Source: Gammaproteobacteria bacterium (GTDB taxonomy: Bacteria > Pseudomonadota > Gammaproteobacteria > S012-40). Taken from it: DNA of 64,000 nt. Position numbers and translations under genes: made by a program. Below, piece by piece: positions 10,069 to 19,469 of the stretch. Numbering within the stretch: the stretch's first letter is position 1; each line of letters starts with the position of its first letter. The notes under the pieces were generated by a model that was not told the origin of the DNA, did not search any database, and worked only from the letters and a program-made list of their open reading frames with translations. The stretch is from assembly GCA_015487785.1 (NCBI GenBank), contig WFPC01000055.1, positions 62,001-126,000 of the forward strand, written 5' to 3'.

Positions 10069-10095
10069 TGTGATACAAAGTAAATCAATGTCACA
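10069..10095. promoter_or_regulatory. Imperfect inverted repeat upstream of nikK-like gene; candidate metalloregulator operator
   Basis: TGTGA-N17-TCACA in an AT-rich intergenic region between divergent nikK-like gene and lolC. Confidence 0.35.
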
Positions 10096-10167
10096 CCTCT
10101 TGGGTGAGGATTGTCTCTCTACCCATTGGAGGATGAGAAATACGGGCCAGTGTGCTTTAATGCGCCC

Positions 10168-11415
10168 ATGTTTAGACCCCTGGAACTGTTCATAGGCCTG
10201 CGTTACACCCGGGCCAAGCGTCGCAACCATTTCATTTCCTTCATCAGCCTGATTTCCATGTTGGGTCTGGCGCTGGGCGTGGCGGCGCTGATCACGGTGA
10301 TTTCGGTGATGAACGGTTTCGAAAAGGAACTGCGCGAGCGCATTCTCGGCATGACCGCCCATGCCACCATCCGGGGCGACGGTGGGCGCCTGGACAACTG
10401 GCGGCAGGTGGCCGAGCTGGCCGCGCAACATCCGCGGGTGATCGGCTATGCGCCCTATATTCAGGCCGAGGGGATGCTCAGCCATGGCCAACAGGTCCAG
10501 GCCAGCCTGATTCGTGGCATCCTGCCGTCCCAGGAACCCCAGGTGTCGGATGTGGGCAACAAGATGTTGTTCGGCAGCCTGCAGGACCTGCGGCCCGGGG
10601 AATTCGGCATCATCCTGGGCAAGGATCTGGCCCGCATGCTGGATGTGATGCGCGGTGACCGCATCACCCTCATCGTGCCCCAGGCCAATGTCACCCCGGT
10701 GGGTATCATGCCGCGTCTGAAGCGTTTCACCGTAGTGGGCGTGTTCGAGGCTGGCATGTACGAGTACGACAGTGCCCTGGCCTTCATGCACATTGAGGAT
10801 GCCCAGCGTCTGTTTCGCATGCCGGGCGAGGTGAGTGGCATTCGCCTCAAGCTGGACGATATGTTCCAGTCCATGCAGGTGGTGCGTGACCTGATCGCGC
10901 AGCTCTCAGGCGACTACTGGGTCAGCGACTGGACTCGTCAGCATGCCAATTTCTTTCGCGCGGTACAGATTGAGAAAACCACCATGTTCGTCATTCTCAC
11001 CCTGATCGTGGCGGTGGCGGCCTTCAACTTGGTATCCACCTTGGTGATGGTGGTGGTGGACAAGGAGGCCGACATCGCTATCCTGCGCACCCTGGGGGCT
11101 TCGCCCGGCAGTATCATGCAGGTGTTCATGGTGCAGGGTGGACTGATCGGTGTCATTGGCACCTTGCTTGGCGCGGTGGGCGGGGTGGCCCTGGCCACTC
11201 ATATCGAAACCATCGTTCCGGCTATCGAAAACATGCTGGGCACCCAGTTTCTCTCGGCCGAAGTCTACTACATCAGCGAGTTGCCATCGGACATGAAATG
11301 GCACGATGTGTTCACCGTCAGTGGTATTGCCCTGGGCCTGTGCCTGCTGGCCACCCTTTATCCGGCCTGGCGGGCCTCGCGCATCCAGCCGGCGGAGGCC
11401 TTGCGCTATGAGTGA
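10168..11415 (+). CDS. lolC: Lipoprotein-releasing ABC transporter permease LolC/E
   Basis: [42 protein letters not shown]...; '[18 protein letters not shown]'. Confidence 0.92.
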   Translation: MFRPLELFIGLRYTRAKRRNHFISFISLISMLGLALGVAALITVISVMNGFEKELRERILGMTAHATIRGDGGRLDNWRQVAELAAQHPRVIGYAPYIQAEGMLSHGQQVQASLIRGILPSQEPQVSDVGNKMLFGSLQDLRPGEFGIILGKDLARMLDVMRGDRITLIVPQANVTPVGIMPRLKRFTVVGVFEAGMYEYDSALAFMHIEDAQRLFRMPGEVSGIRLKLDDMFQSMQVVRDLIAQLSGDYWVSDWTRQHANFFRAVQIEKTTMFVILTLIVAVAAFNLVSTLVMVVVDKEADIAILRTLGASPGSIMQVFMVQGGLIGVIGTLLGAVGGVALATHIETIVPAIENMLGTQFLSAEVYYISELPSDMKWHDVFTVSGIALGLCLLATLYPAWRASRIQPAEALRYE

Positions 11416-12115
11416 GCCGGCTGCAGACGTGGTCATCGACTGCCGGGGCCTGGGCAAGACCTTTCGCGATGGCAAGCTGGAGGTCAGCGTGTTGCGCAGT
11501 ATCCATCTGCAGGTGCGCGCGGGCGAGCGGCTGGCCATCGTCGGTGCCTCGGGATCCGGCAAGAGTACCCTGCTGCACCTGCTGGGGGGGCTGGATTTGC
11601 CCAGTCGTGGCGAGGTGCGGGTGATGGGCGAGAACATGGCTCGCATGAGTGAACGTGCCAAGGGCGCATTTCGCAACCGCAATCTCGGTTTCGTCTATCA
11701 GTTTCATCATTTGTTGCCGGAGTTCACGGCCCTGGAAAATGTGGCTCTGGCCTTACTGATCGGCGGTGTCTCCGTCCAGCGGGCGAGGCGGGCAGCCGCC
11801 GACATCTTGCAACGGGTGGGCCTGGGGCATCGGCTCGATCACAAGCCGGGTGAATTGTCCGGTGGCGAGCGTCAGCGCGCTGCCATCGCCCGCGCCTTGG
11901 TCACCCGGCCACGCTGTGTGTTGGCCGACGAGCCCACTGGCAATCTCGATCATCAGACCGCCGACCAAGTCTACCGCATGATGCTGGAACTCAATGCCGA
12001 GCTGGAGACCAGTTTCGTGGTGGTCACCCATGACCGTGGCCTGGCCCGACGCATGGATCGGGTGCTGAGTTTGGCAGACGGCTGCCTGCACGAGGAAGCA
12101 CTCAGCGATGTTTGA
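11408..12115 (+). CDS. lolD: Lipoprotein-releasing ABC transporter ATPase LolD
   Basis: Walker [36 protein letters not shown]; overlaps lolC stop. Confidence 0.93.
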   Translation: MSEPAADVVIDCRGLGKTFRDGKLEVSVLRSIHLQVRAGERLAIVGASGSGKSTLLHLLGGLDLPSRGEVRVMGENMARMSERAKGAFRNRNLGFVYQFHHLLPEFTALENVALALLIGGVSVQRARRAAADILQRVGLGHRLDHKPGELSGGERQRAAIARALVTRPRCVLADEPTGNLDHQTADQVYRMMLELNAELETSFVVVTHDRGLARRMDRVLSLADGCLHEEALSDV

Positions 12116-12740
12116 CGCCGCCTGTCGCCGTTGTCCGCGCCTGGCGGATCTGCTCCAGCGGGTGCGTGAGCAATATCCGGACTATCACGCCGCGCCGGTG
12201 CCCCCCTTTGGCGTCGAGGATGCCGCGCTGCTGGTGGTCGGTCTGGCGCCGGGCATGCACGGCGCCAATCGCACCGGGCGGCCGTTCACCGGTGACCACG
12301 CCGGCATCATGCTGTACCAGACCCTGTTCAAATACGGTTTCGCCACGCGTCCCGAGTCTCGCGCCGCCGACGATGGCCTGGAACTGCTCGATTGTCGCAT
12401 TACCAATGCAGTGAAATGTCTGCCGCCGCAGAACAAACCGGTGGGCAGGGAGATCGCTGCCTGCAACGATTTTCTGCGCGAGGAGTTGGCGCGGGTACCC
12501 GCCGGCGGCGTGGTGCTGGCCTTGGGCAGCATTGCCCACAACGCGGTGCTCAAGGCCCTGGGGCTGAAACTCAGCGCCCATGTTTTCGGTCATAACCAGT
12601 GTCACCCCCTGCCCGGCGGTCGTTGGCTGCTGGACTCCTATCATTGCAGCCGCTACAACACCCAGACCCGGCGCCTGACAGAGACCATGTTTCATGACGT
12701 GTTCCGGCATGCCCGAGAATTGCTCCAACAGCGCGCCTGA
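12108..12740 (+). CDS. Uracil-DNA glycosylase family protein (family 4/5-like)
   Basis: '[25 protein letters not shown]' and '[14 protein letters not shown]'. Confidence 0.85.
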   Translation: MFDAACRRCPRLADLLQRVREQYPDYHAAPVPPFGVEDAALLVVGLAPGMHGANRTGRPFTGDHAGIMLYQTLFKYGFATRPESRAADDGLELLDCRITNAVKCLPPQNKPVGREIAACNDFLREELARVPAGGVVLALGSIAHNAVLKALGLKLSAHVFGHNQCHPLPGGRWLLDSYHCSRYNTQTRRLTETMFHDVFRHARELLQQRA

Positions 12741-14565
12741 AACGGCAGGGTTCGATCATCAGGCCTTTCTCAAGACCCTGAGCGGCCAGCCCGGTGTCTA
12801 TCGTATGCTGGATAAAAACGGACGCGTGCTCTACGTGGGCAAGGCGCGCAATCTCAGAAAACGCGTGGCCAGTTATTTCACCCGTGCCGACCAGAGTATC
12901 AAGACGCGCGCCATGGTGGCGCAGGTCCGAGCCATCGAGGTCACCCTTACCCACACCGAGAACGAGGCCCTGATCCTGGAAAGCAACCTGATCAAGCGCC
13001 TCAAGCCGCCCTACAACATCATTTTTCGCGACGACAAGAGTTATCCCTACATCTATTTGTCGGCCCACCAGCGTTTTCCGCGCCTGAGCTATTATCGTGG
13101 GGCGCGACGTGAGGCCGGACGGTTTTTCGGTCCTTATCCCAGCTCCGGTGCGGTGCGCGAAAGCCTGGACCTGTTGCAAAAGCTTTTTCCGGTGCGCCAG
13201 TGTGAAGACAGTTTCTACCGCAACCGCACGCGCCCCTGCCTGCAATACCAGATCAAGCGCTGCAGCGCGCCCTGTGTGGGGCTGGTGAGCGAACAGGACT
13301 ACGCCGAAGACGTGCGCCACGCGGTGATGTTTCTCGAGGGCAGGAACAACCAAGTGATCGACGAACTGGCAAAGCGCATGGAACAGGCCGCGGCGCAACT
13401 GGAGTTCGAGCAGGCTGCGCGCTATCGCGATCAGATAGCCGCCTTGCGCAAGGTGCAGGAAAAACAATATATCAGTGGCAGTGGCGGCAATCTCGACGTG
13501 ATAGCGGCCCTGATTCGCGACGGCCTGTCCTGTGTGCAGGTATTCTATATTCGCGATGGCCACAATCTGGGCAACAAGACCTTTTTCCCCCGTCACGCCC
13601 ATGCCGGTAGCGAGGCCGAATTGTTGTCGGCCTTCATCGCCCAATACTATCTCGGTGACAGCGGCCACCGTATTCCCGGCGAATTGTTGCTCAACGCCGA
13701 GCCCGCCGATGCCCCGTGGCTGGCCCGGGTACTGGCGGAGCAGGCCGGGCACCAGGTGCGGCTGAGCCATCGCCTGCGTGGCGAACGCGCCCGTTGGCTC
13801 GAACTGGCCCGGCGCAATGCCGAGCATGCGCTCAATGCCCGCCTGGCCGACAAGAGCAACATGCTCCAGCGTCTGGCTGCCCTGCAGGATGTCCTGGAAC
13901 TGGACGAGATACCGCAGCGCCTGGAATGTTTCGATATCAGCCATACCCGAGGCGAGGAAACCGTGGCCTCGTGCGTGGTGTTCGACGCCAGCGGACCACT
14001 CAAGTCCGACTACCGGCGCTACAACATCGAGGGTATCACCGGTGGCGATGACTACGCCGCCATGCGCCAGGCCCTGGAACGCCGTTATAGGCGACTGAAG
14101 ACAGGCGAGGGCAAGCTGCCCGAGGTGTTGCTCATCGATGGAGGCAGGGGACAGTTGCGTCAGGCCGCGGATGTGCTGGAGGAATTACAGATCACCGGTG
14201 TGACACTCGTGGGAGTGGCCAAGGGCGAGACTCGCAAGCCGGGGCTGGAAAGCTTGTTCTTGCTGGGCCGGCAACAGCCGCTTATACTGCCCGCTGACGC
14301 TCCGGCCCTGCACCTGATCCAGCAGATTCGCGACGAGGCGCACCGTTTTGCCATCACCGGACACCGGCTGCGCCGTGGCAAGAAACGCGCTCGTTCCAGC
14401 CTGGAAGATATTCCGGGGCTCGGTCCCAAGCGGCGCCAGCAGCTCTTGCGTCAATTCGGCGGCCTGCAGGGCATTGCGCGCGCCGGGGTGGAGGATCTCG
14501 CCCGGGTCAAGGGGATCAGTCGTACCCTGGCACAGAAAATATATGACCGCTTTCACGCAGAATGA
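12694..14565 (+). CDS. uvrC: Excinuclease ABC subunit C
   Basis: 'LSGQPGVYRMLDKNGRVLYVGKARNLRKRVASYF', UVR motif, 'ECFDISHTRGEETVASCVVF', C-terminal HhH. Confidence 0.97.
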   Translation: MTCSGMPENCSNSAPETAGFDHQAFLKTLSGQPGVYRMLDKNGRVLYVGKARNLRKRVASYFTRADQSIKTRAMVAQVRAIEVTLTHTENEALILESNLIKRLKPPYNIIFRDDKSYPYIYLSAHQRFPRLSYYRGARREAGRFFGPYPSSGAVRESLDLLQKLFPVRQCEDSFYRNRTRPCLQYQIKRCSAPCVGLVSEQDYAEDVRHAVMFLEGRNNQVIDELAKRMEQAAAQLEFEQAARYRDQIAALRKVQEKQYISGSGGNLDVIAALIRDGLSCVQVFYIRDGHNLGNKTFFPRHAHAGSEAELLSAFIAQYYLGDSGHRIPGELLLNAEPADAPWLARVLAEQAGHQVRLSHRLRGERARWLELARRNAEHALNARLADKSNMLQRLAALQDVLELDEIPQRLECFDISHTRGEETVASCVVFDASGPLKSDYRRYNIEGITGGDDYAAMRQALERRYRRLKTGEGKLPEVLLIDGGRGQLRQAADVLEELQITGVTLVGVAKGETRKPGLESLFLLGRQQPLILPADAPALHLIQQIRDEAHRFAITGHRLRRGKKRARSSLEDIPGLGPKRRQQLLRQFGGLQGIARAGVEDLARVKGISRTLAQKIYDRFHAE

Positions 14566-15155
14566 AGACCATGAGCATACCCACTGTTCTCACCTGGGGA
14601 CGCATCGCCCTGATTCCCGTGTTCGTGGTGGTGTTCTATCTGCCGTTCAGATGGGCCAATGAGCTGACGGCCTTGATCTTTCTGCTGGCGGCACTCACCG
14701 ACTGGCTCGACGGCTACCTAGCCCGGCGTCTCGATCAGACCTCGGCCTTTGGTGCCTTTCTCGATCCGGTGGCCGACAAGCTGATGGTGGCTACTGCCCT
14801 GGTGTTGCTGGTGCAGACCCATCCGAGTCCCCTGGTGGCCATTCCGGCCTTGATCATCGTTGGACGTGAGATAGCCGTTTCCTCGTTGCGCGAATGGATG
14901 GCCGAAATCGGTGAAAGCGCACAGGTTGCCGTGTCCACCATGGGCAAGGTCAAGACCACCGTGCAGATGATTGCCATTTTGATGATGCTCTACCGCGATC
15001 CCATCCTCGATTTCCCAGTGATGGAGACCGGCGTGTTCCTGCTCTACCTGGCGGCGGTGCTCACCTTGTGGTCCATGATTCTCTACCTCAGAGCTGCCTG
15101 GCCCAGCCTCACCCGTGATCAGGCACGGGATTGTCGAGGCAAAAGAGAGGCTTGA
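14562..15155 (+). CDS. pgsA: CDP-diacylglycerol--glycerol-3-phosphate 3-phosphatidyltransferase
   Basis: CDP-alcohol phosphatidyltransferase motif 'LTDWLDGYLARRLDQTSAFGAFLDPVADK'. Confidence 0.95.
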   Translation: MKTMSIPTVLTWGRIALIPVFVVVFYLPFRWANELTALIFLLAALTDWLDGYLARRLDQTSAFGAFLDPVADKLMVATALVLLVQTHPSPLVAIPALIIVGREIAVSSLREWMAEIGESAQVAVSTMGKVKTTVQMIAILMMLYRDPILDFPVMETGVFLLYLAAVLTLWSMILYLRAAWPSLTRDQARDCRGKREA

Positions 15156-15198
15156 CAGCCCCAGGCCAATCAGTACAATACCAGCTCGCTCAAGCGAC

Positions 15199-15274
<76 letters not shown>

Positions 15275-15281
15275 AATTCCA

Positions 15282-15307
15282 AACCTCGGCAAAGCCGGGG
15301 TTTTTTT
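15282..15307 (+). terminator. Rho-independent terminator after tRNA-Gly
   Basis: AACCTCGGC-AAA-GCCGGGGTT followed by T-run. Confidence 0.85.
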
Positions 15308-15358
15308 GTCGCCCGGCACGACATGGGCGCACCAAGACGCTATACTGACGCACCTCCT

Positions 15359-15432
15359 GGCTGGGTGGCAGAGTGGTTATGCAGCGGCCTGCAAAGCCGT
15401 GGACCTCGGTTCGATTCCGGGCCCAGCCTCCA
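15359..15432 (+). tRNA. tRNA-Cys (anticodon GCA)
   Basis: GGCTGGG...CCCAGCC acceptor, CTGCAAA anticodon loop, encoded CCA. Confidence 0.96.
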
Positions 15433-15436
15433 TTTC

Positions 15437-15883
15437 CTATTTCCCAAAGAGTCTTTGCCACCAGCGCCGGCGGTTACCCGCGGGCGGGGCGGGGGTCTCG
15501 ATCGGTGTCGGCTTCAATCGAGAGATCACCCAGCCCGGCAAGGGCGGGCTTTCACTGTAGCCGCATACCACGCCAAGATTATTGGGATCATAGATCTTCA
15601 CCAACTCGGGCTTTTCCCTGTCGTCCACGTAGACGATGCCGCAATAGTCATGCTCGTGCTCGCGGTGCAGCAGTTCGCTGATCTCATCCAGGAAACGACG
15701 AAACGCCTCGGGACTTGCCGGGGTTTCGGGCGGCGCCTCGCCGATGGCATAGACATACCAGCCCTCGTTGGCGCGTTGTGCCAGCGCTTGCCAGGTCTGG
15801 TCGAATTGTTCCCATTTCAGCAAGGCGACGAAGCTGCCGTGCAGGCGGGAGGCGAAATCGGACGCTGGGCGGGTATCTGGCAT
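15437..15883 (-). CDS. Hypothetical protein
   Basis: MPDTRPASDFASRLHGSFVALLKWEQFDQTWQALAQRANEGWYVYAIGEAPPETP...; codon-like frame between tRNA-Cys and arsR. Confidence 0.65.
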   Translation of the reverse strand: MPDTRPASDFASRLHGSFVALLKWEQFDQTWQALAQRANEGWYVYAIGEAPPETPASPEAFRRFLDEISELLHREHEHDYCGIVYVDDREKPELVKIYDPNNLGVVCGYSESPPLPGWVISRLKPTPIETPAPPAGNRRRWWQRLFGK

Positions 15884-15965
15884 GGTGCTCGGTCTCCTTC
15901 GCAAGGCTGGGCTTGATCGACAATAGTGCCCTGTTCGGTGAGGCGTGTAAATATATGCTTGACCG

Positions 15966-15987
15966 AATATATCAAAAAACATATATT
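15966..15987. promoter_or_regulatory. Inverted repeat, candidate ArsR operator
   Basis: AATATAT-CAAAAAAC-ATATATT directly upstream of the arsR ATG. Confidence 0.6.
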
Positions 15988-16347
15988 ATGTGCATGGCGC
16001 TCACACCGTATCAATTGTTTCACCTGCTGGCCGATGCCAGTCGTCTGCGCAGCGTGGTGCTGCTGGCGCGGGAAGGTGAGTTGTGCGTCTGTGAATTGAC
16101 CCATGCGCTGGAGTTGAGCCAGCCCAAGGTTTCGCGTCACCTGGCGCTGTTGCGCCGCGATGGCGTGGTACAGGACCGGCGCGCGGGGCAATGGGTGTAT
16201 TACCGTCTGCACCCCGAGCTGCCGGCCTGGGCGCGGCAGGTGATCGACGCCGCCTTACGGGCCGCTGTGGACCAGCAGCCCTTCCATGAAGATGCGCAGC
16301 GTTTGCGGAGTATGCCGGAGCGCCCCGCCGCCCGCTGTTGCACCTGA
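15988..16347 (+). CDS. arsR: ArsR-family metalloregulator
   Basis: wHTH; 'GELCVCELTHALELSQPKVSRHLALLRRDGVV'; C-terminal RCCT; followed by arsC and acr3. Confidence 0.9.
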   Translation: MCMALTPYQLFHLLADASRLRSVVLLAREGELCVCELTHALELSQPKVSRHLALLRRDGVVQDRRAGQWVYYRLHPELPAWARQVIDAALRAAVDQQPFHEDAQRLRSMPERPAARCCT

Positions 16348-16362
16348 TGTCAGGGTATTCCC

Positions 16363-16812
16363 ATGCGTGAAAACAAAACGAGTCTTCTTTTTCTGTGTAC
16401 GGGCAATGCCTGCCGCTCGCAGATGGCCGAGGGTTGGGTGCGGGCCCTGGCGGGTGACAGCATACGGGTGCAATCGGCGGGTATCGAGGCCCATGGCAAG
16501 AACCCTCGCGCCATTGCGGTAATGGCCGAGGTGGGGGTGGACATTTCCCGACAACAGTCCACGCGCCTCGAGCCGGAAATGCTGGAGGGTGTGGATCTGG
16601 TGGTGACCGTCTGCGGACATGCCGACGAGCATTGCCCCAGTCTGCCAGAGGGAATCACCCGTGTGCATTGGCCATTGGAGGATCCCGCCAAGGCCGCCGG
16701 CAGCGAGGACGACATCATGGCCGTGTTCCGCGCCTGTCGCGATGAGATACACGCGCGGGTCCAGGCGTTGCTGGACGATCTGGCGCAGAATTCTGCACGG
16801 GCAGGCGAGTGA
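16363..16812 (+). CDS. arsC: Arsenate reductase, low-molecular-weight phosphatase (thioredoxin-type) family
   Basis: 'LLFLCTGNACRSQMAEGW' P-loop; 'WPLEDPAKAAG'; 'TVCGHADEHCP'. Confidence 0.93.
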   Translation: MRENKTSLLFLCTGNACRSQMAEGWVRALAGDSIRVQSAGIEAHGKNPRAIAVMAEVGVDISRQQSTRLEPEMLEGVDLVVTVCGHADEHCPSLPEGITRVHWPLEDPAKAAGSEDDIMAVFRACRDEIHARVQALLDDLAQNSARAGE

Positions 16813-16819
16813 CGCGGGC

Positions 16820-17905
16820 ATGAATCTCTTTGAACGCTATCTCACCCTGTGGGTGCTTTTGTGTATCGTTGCCGGTATTAGCCTGGGGCATGCCTTCCCC
16901 GAGATATTTCAGTTTCTCGCCGGCATCGAGCTGGCCCATATCAATATACCGGTAGCGGTTCTGGTGTGGTTGATGATCGTCCCCATGTTGCTCAAGATCG
17001 ATCTCAAGGCGCTCAAGGGTGTGCAGCAACACTGGCGGGGTGTAGGTGTGACCTTGTTCGTCAACTGGGCCATCAAACCCTTCTCCATGGCCTTGCTGGG
17101 CTGGTTGTTTGTCGGCGTGTTGTTTCGTGACCTATTGCCGGCAGAACAGATTTCTTCCTACATTGCCGGCCTGATCATTCTCGCTGCTGCACCCTGTACT
17201 GCCATGGTCTTCGTGTGGAGCCATCTCATGCGCGGCGAGCCGCATTTCACCCTCTCGCAAGTGGCGCTCAATGACGTGATCATGGTGTTCGCCTTTGCGC
17301 CCATCGTTGCCTTGCTATTGGGCTTGTCGTCTATCAGTGTACCCTGGGATACTCTGTTGCTTTCGGTGGTGTTCTACATTGTGGTGCCACTTGTGGTGGC
17401 CGCATTATGGCGTGCGCATGTCCTGCGCCAGGAACAGGGGTATGCCCGCCTGGCGGGTCTGATCAAACGCCTGGGCCGGGTTTCGTTGTTGGGATTACTG
17501 GCAATACTGGTTCTGTTGTTTGGTTTCCAGGGGCAACAGATCATTGCCCAGCCGCTGATCATTCTGCTGCTTTCCGTGCCCATTCTGATCCAGGTGTTCT
17601 TCACTGCCACCACGGCCTACTTGCTCAACCGTGCGGTTCGCTCGCCCCATTGCGTGGCCGGGCCCTCGGCGCTGATCGGTGCCAGCAATTTCTTCGAACT
17701 GGCCGTGGCCACGGCCATCGTCCTGTTCGGTTTCGAATCGGGCGCGGCGCTGGCCACGGTGGTGGGCGTGCTCATCGAAGTGCCGGTGATGCTCGTGGCG
17801 GTGCATGTGGTCAATGCCACGAGGGAATGGTATGAACGACGTGAAGGAGTGATGCCCCACGAGCAGTGTTGCCCGGAGGATGTTCACCTGCATGCGGGGC
17901 ACTGA
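16820..17905 (+). CDS. acr3: Arsenite efflux permease ACR3
   Basis: 'AAPCTAMVFVWSHLMRGEPHFTLSQVALNDVIM' ACR3 motif; Cys/His-rich tail. Confidence 0.94.
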   Translation: MNLFERYLTLWVLLCIVAGISLGHAFPEIFQFLAGIELAHINIPVAVLVWLMIVPMLLKIDLKALKGVQQHWRGVGVTLFVNWAIKPFSMALLGWLFVGVLFRDLLPAEQISSYIAGLIILAAAPCTAMVFVWSHLMRGEPHFTLSQVALNDVIMVFAFAPIVALLLGLSSISVPWDTLLLSVVFYIVVPLVVAALWRAHVLRQEQGYARLAGLIKRLGRVSLLGLLAILVLLFGFQGQQIIAQPLIILLLSVPILIQVFFTATTAYLLNRAVRSPHCVAGPSALIGASNFFELAVATAIVLFGFESGAALATVVGVLIEVPVMLVAVHVVNATREWYERREGVMPHEQCCPEDVHLHAGH

Positions 17906-17908
17906 TAC

Positions 17909-18514
17909 TCAGGGTCGCTGGAATACGGCGCGCGCCTGTTCCACCGCCTGGCGGGTGACGCAGCTCTCCGCATGATCGTTGATCAGTCCCATGGCCTGCA
18001 TGAATGCGTATACCGTGGTGGGGCCAACGAATTTCCAGCCGCGTTTTTTCAGGTCTTTCGAAAGTGCAATGGACTCGGCCGAAGTGGAGACGCTTTGTGG
18101 TGGCGGCAGGCTGGCCGGGTCGGGTTCGTAACGCCAGATGAAGCTCGCCAGCGAGCCTTCGGTATCGACCAGTTCCACGGCCCGTTGTGCATTGTTGATC
18201 ACGGCCTCGATTTTACCTCGGTGGCGCACGATGCCCGTATCGCCGAGCAGGCGTTGTACGTCCTTGTGGTCGAAGCGGGCGATGCGCTCGAAGTCGAAAT
18301 CCTGGAATGCGGCACGAAAATTTTCCCGCTTGGCGAGAATGGTTCGCCAACTCAGGCCAGACTGGAAGCTCTCCAGGCACAATTTCTCGAAAAGGCGTTG
18401 GTCGTCGCCCACTGGAAACCCCCACTCCTGGTCATGGTAGGCGAAAAATTCGGGTGCGGCACTGCACCAGTGACATCGCGGCCTGCCATCGGGGCCGGGA
18501 ATGGTATCACTCAT
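17909..18514 (-). CDS. tag: DNA-3-methyladenine glycosylase I
   Basis: 'RCHWCSAAPEFFAYHDQEWGFPVGDDQRLFEKLCLESFQSGLSWRTILAKRENFR'. Confidence 0.95.
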   Translation of the reverse strand: MSDTIPGPDGRPRCHWCSAAPEFFAYHDQEWGFPVGDDQRLFEKLCLESFQSGLSWRTILAKRENFRAAFQDFDFERIARFDHKDVQRLLGDTGIVRHRGKIEAVINNAQRAVELVDTEGSLASFIWRYEPDPASLPPPQSVSTSAESIALSKDLKKRGWKFVGPTTVYAFMQAMGLINDHAESCVTRQAVEQARAVFQRP

Positions 18515-18527
18515 CGTTGCACCTGTT

Positions 18528-19010
18528 CTATTGTTTCTGTTTACGCGGGTCCATGATACGCCCGATATCGACGAGATCCCAGTTTCCCGTGTTTCTATAC
18601 AACCGCTTTCCCTGGTGTGGATAGTCCGCCACATCCTGTTCCAGGCGCTGTCCCATGACTAGGCAGATCAGTGTTCCCTCTCCGGTGTTTTTCAGGGAAT
18701 GAGCGGCGGTGTTGGCGGGAAAGCCTACGAAGTCTCCCTCTCCGAAAGGAAAAGACTCGCCCTCTATGACCAGTGTCCCCTCCCCGGAGAGAACATAGAT
18801 GCATTCTTCCTCGTAGTAATGCTTGTGGTATTCGGTGGTATCCTTCCCGGGCTCGACATAGATTAGATGAACACCTATTTTGCTGAGTCCTATGGCATCC
18901 CCCAGTGATTTGCGTATTCTGTCGGCATTGGGGTTCAGAAAATGGACGCGGCGCTCGCCCGCCATGTTCTCGATATCCTTTGCCGTGAGGATCAGTTTGC
19001 GTGCATCCAT
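18528..19010 (-). CDS. Cupin domain protein
   Basis: 'EYHKHYYEEECIYVLSGEGTLVIEGESFPFGEGDFVGFPANTAAHSLKNTGEGTLICLV'. Confidence 0.85.
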   Translation of the reverse strand: MDARKLILTAKDIENMAGERRVHFLNPNADRIRKSLGDAIGLSKIGVHLIYVEPGKDTTEYHKHYYEEECIYVLSGEGTLVIEGESFPFGEGDFVGFPANTAAHSLKNTGEGTLICLVMGQRLEQDVADYPHQGKRLYRNTGNWDLVDIGRIMDPRKQKQ

Positions 19011-19087
19011 GTTTGCCTCCTTGATTTGTTATTGGTCCGGCTCATAGTGTTCCAGGTAATATCGTGAATTCGGCGACTCGAGTCTTG

Positions 19088-19396
19088 TCAGGCCCTTGCA
19101 ATCATGCTGACGCCGGCTCCAAGCATGAAGCATACAGCAACTCGCTGCATGAATCTTATGTAAGGCAGGTTCCGGCCCAGGGTGACAAATCGCCTTGCCG
19201 CGAGGGCATAGGCTGTTTTGATGCCCCCAACGGCGGTAATGACGACAAACACAATGATGCCGATATCCAGCGTATTCATTGGGCCAGTGCCGATAAACAA
19301 GGGAAACAGGCTGGCATAGAAAACGAGGGCCTTGATATCGCCGAAAGTCACGAGCAGGCCTGCCAGAAGACTGGTCGACAGAGACCTGGGACGCAT
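19088..19396 (-). pseudogene. C-terminal remnant of a LysE/RhtB-type exporter (N-terminal half absent)
   Basis: 'SLLAGLLVTFGDIKALVFYASLFPLFIGTG' matches the mid-protein LysE NPKA..F...FP.F region; only ~102 aa, and nothing N-terminal upstream before ftsH. Confidence 0.5.
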
Positions 19397-19469
19397 GGCG
19401 GAGTCGATGGTTTAATACGCGGGCCGGGACCCATTTACGAGGCCTAGGCCCGGCCCATTGGTCTGTTGC

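Noticed and set aside
8460-10073. 537-aa plus-strand ORF across nikL/nikK region
   Set aside because: Antisense to recognisable nik genes with signal peptides; composition typical of a shadow ORF.
11584-11590. G7 tract in lolD, G8/C8 in ftsH (around 21212) and G8 in the 12-heme gene (47191-47198) as phase-variation sites
   Set aside because: Tracts of 7-8 G occur several times here in housekeeping genes, so they are weak evidence; only the G10 tract was retained.
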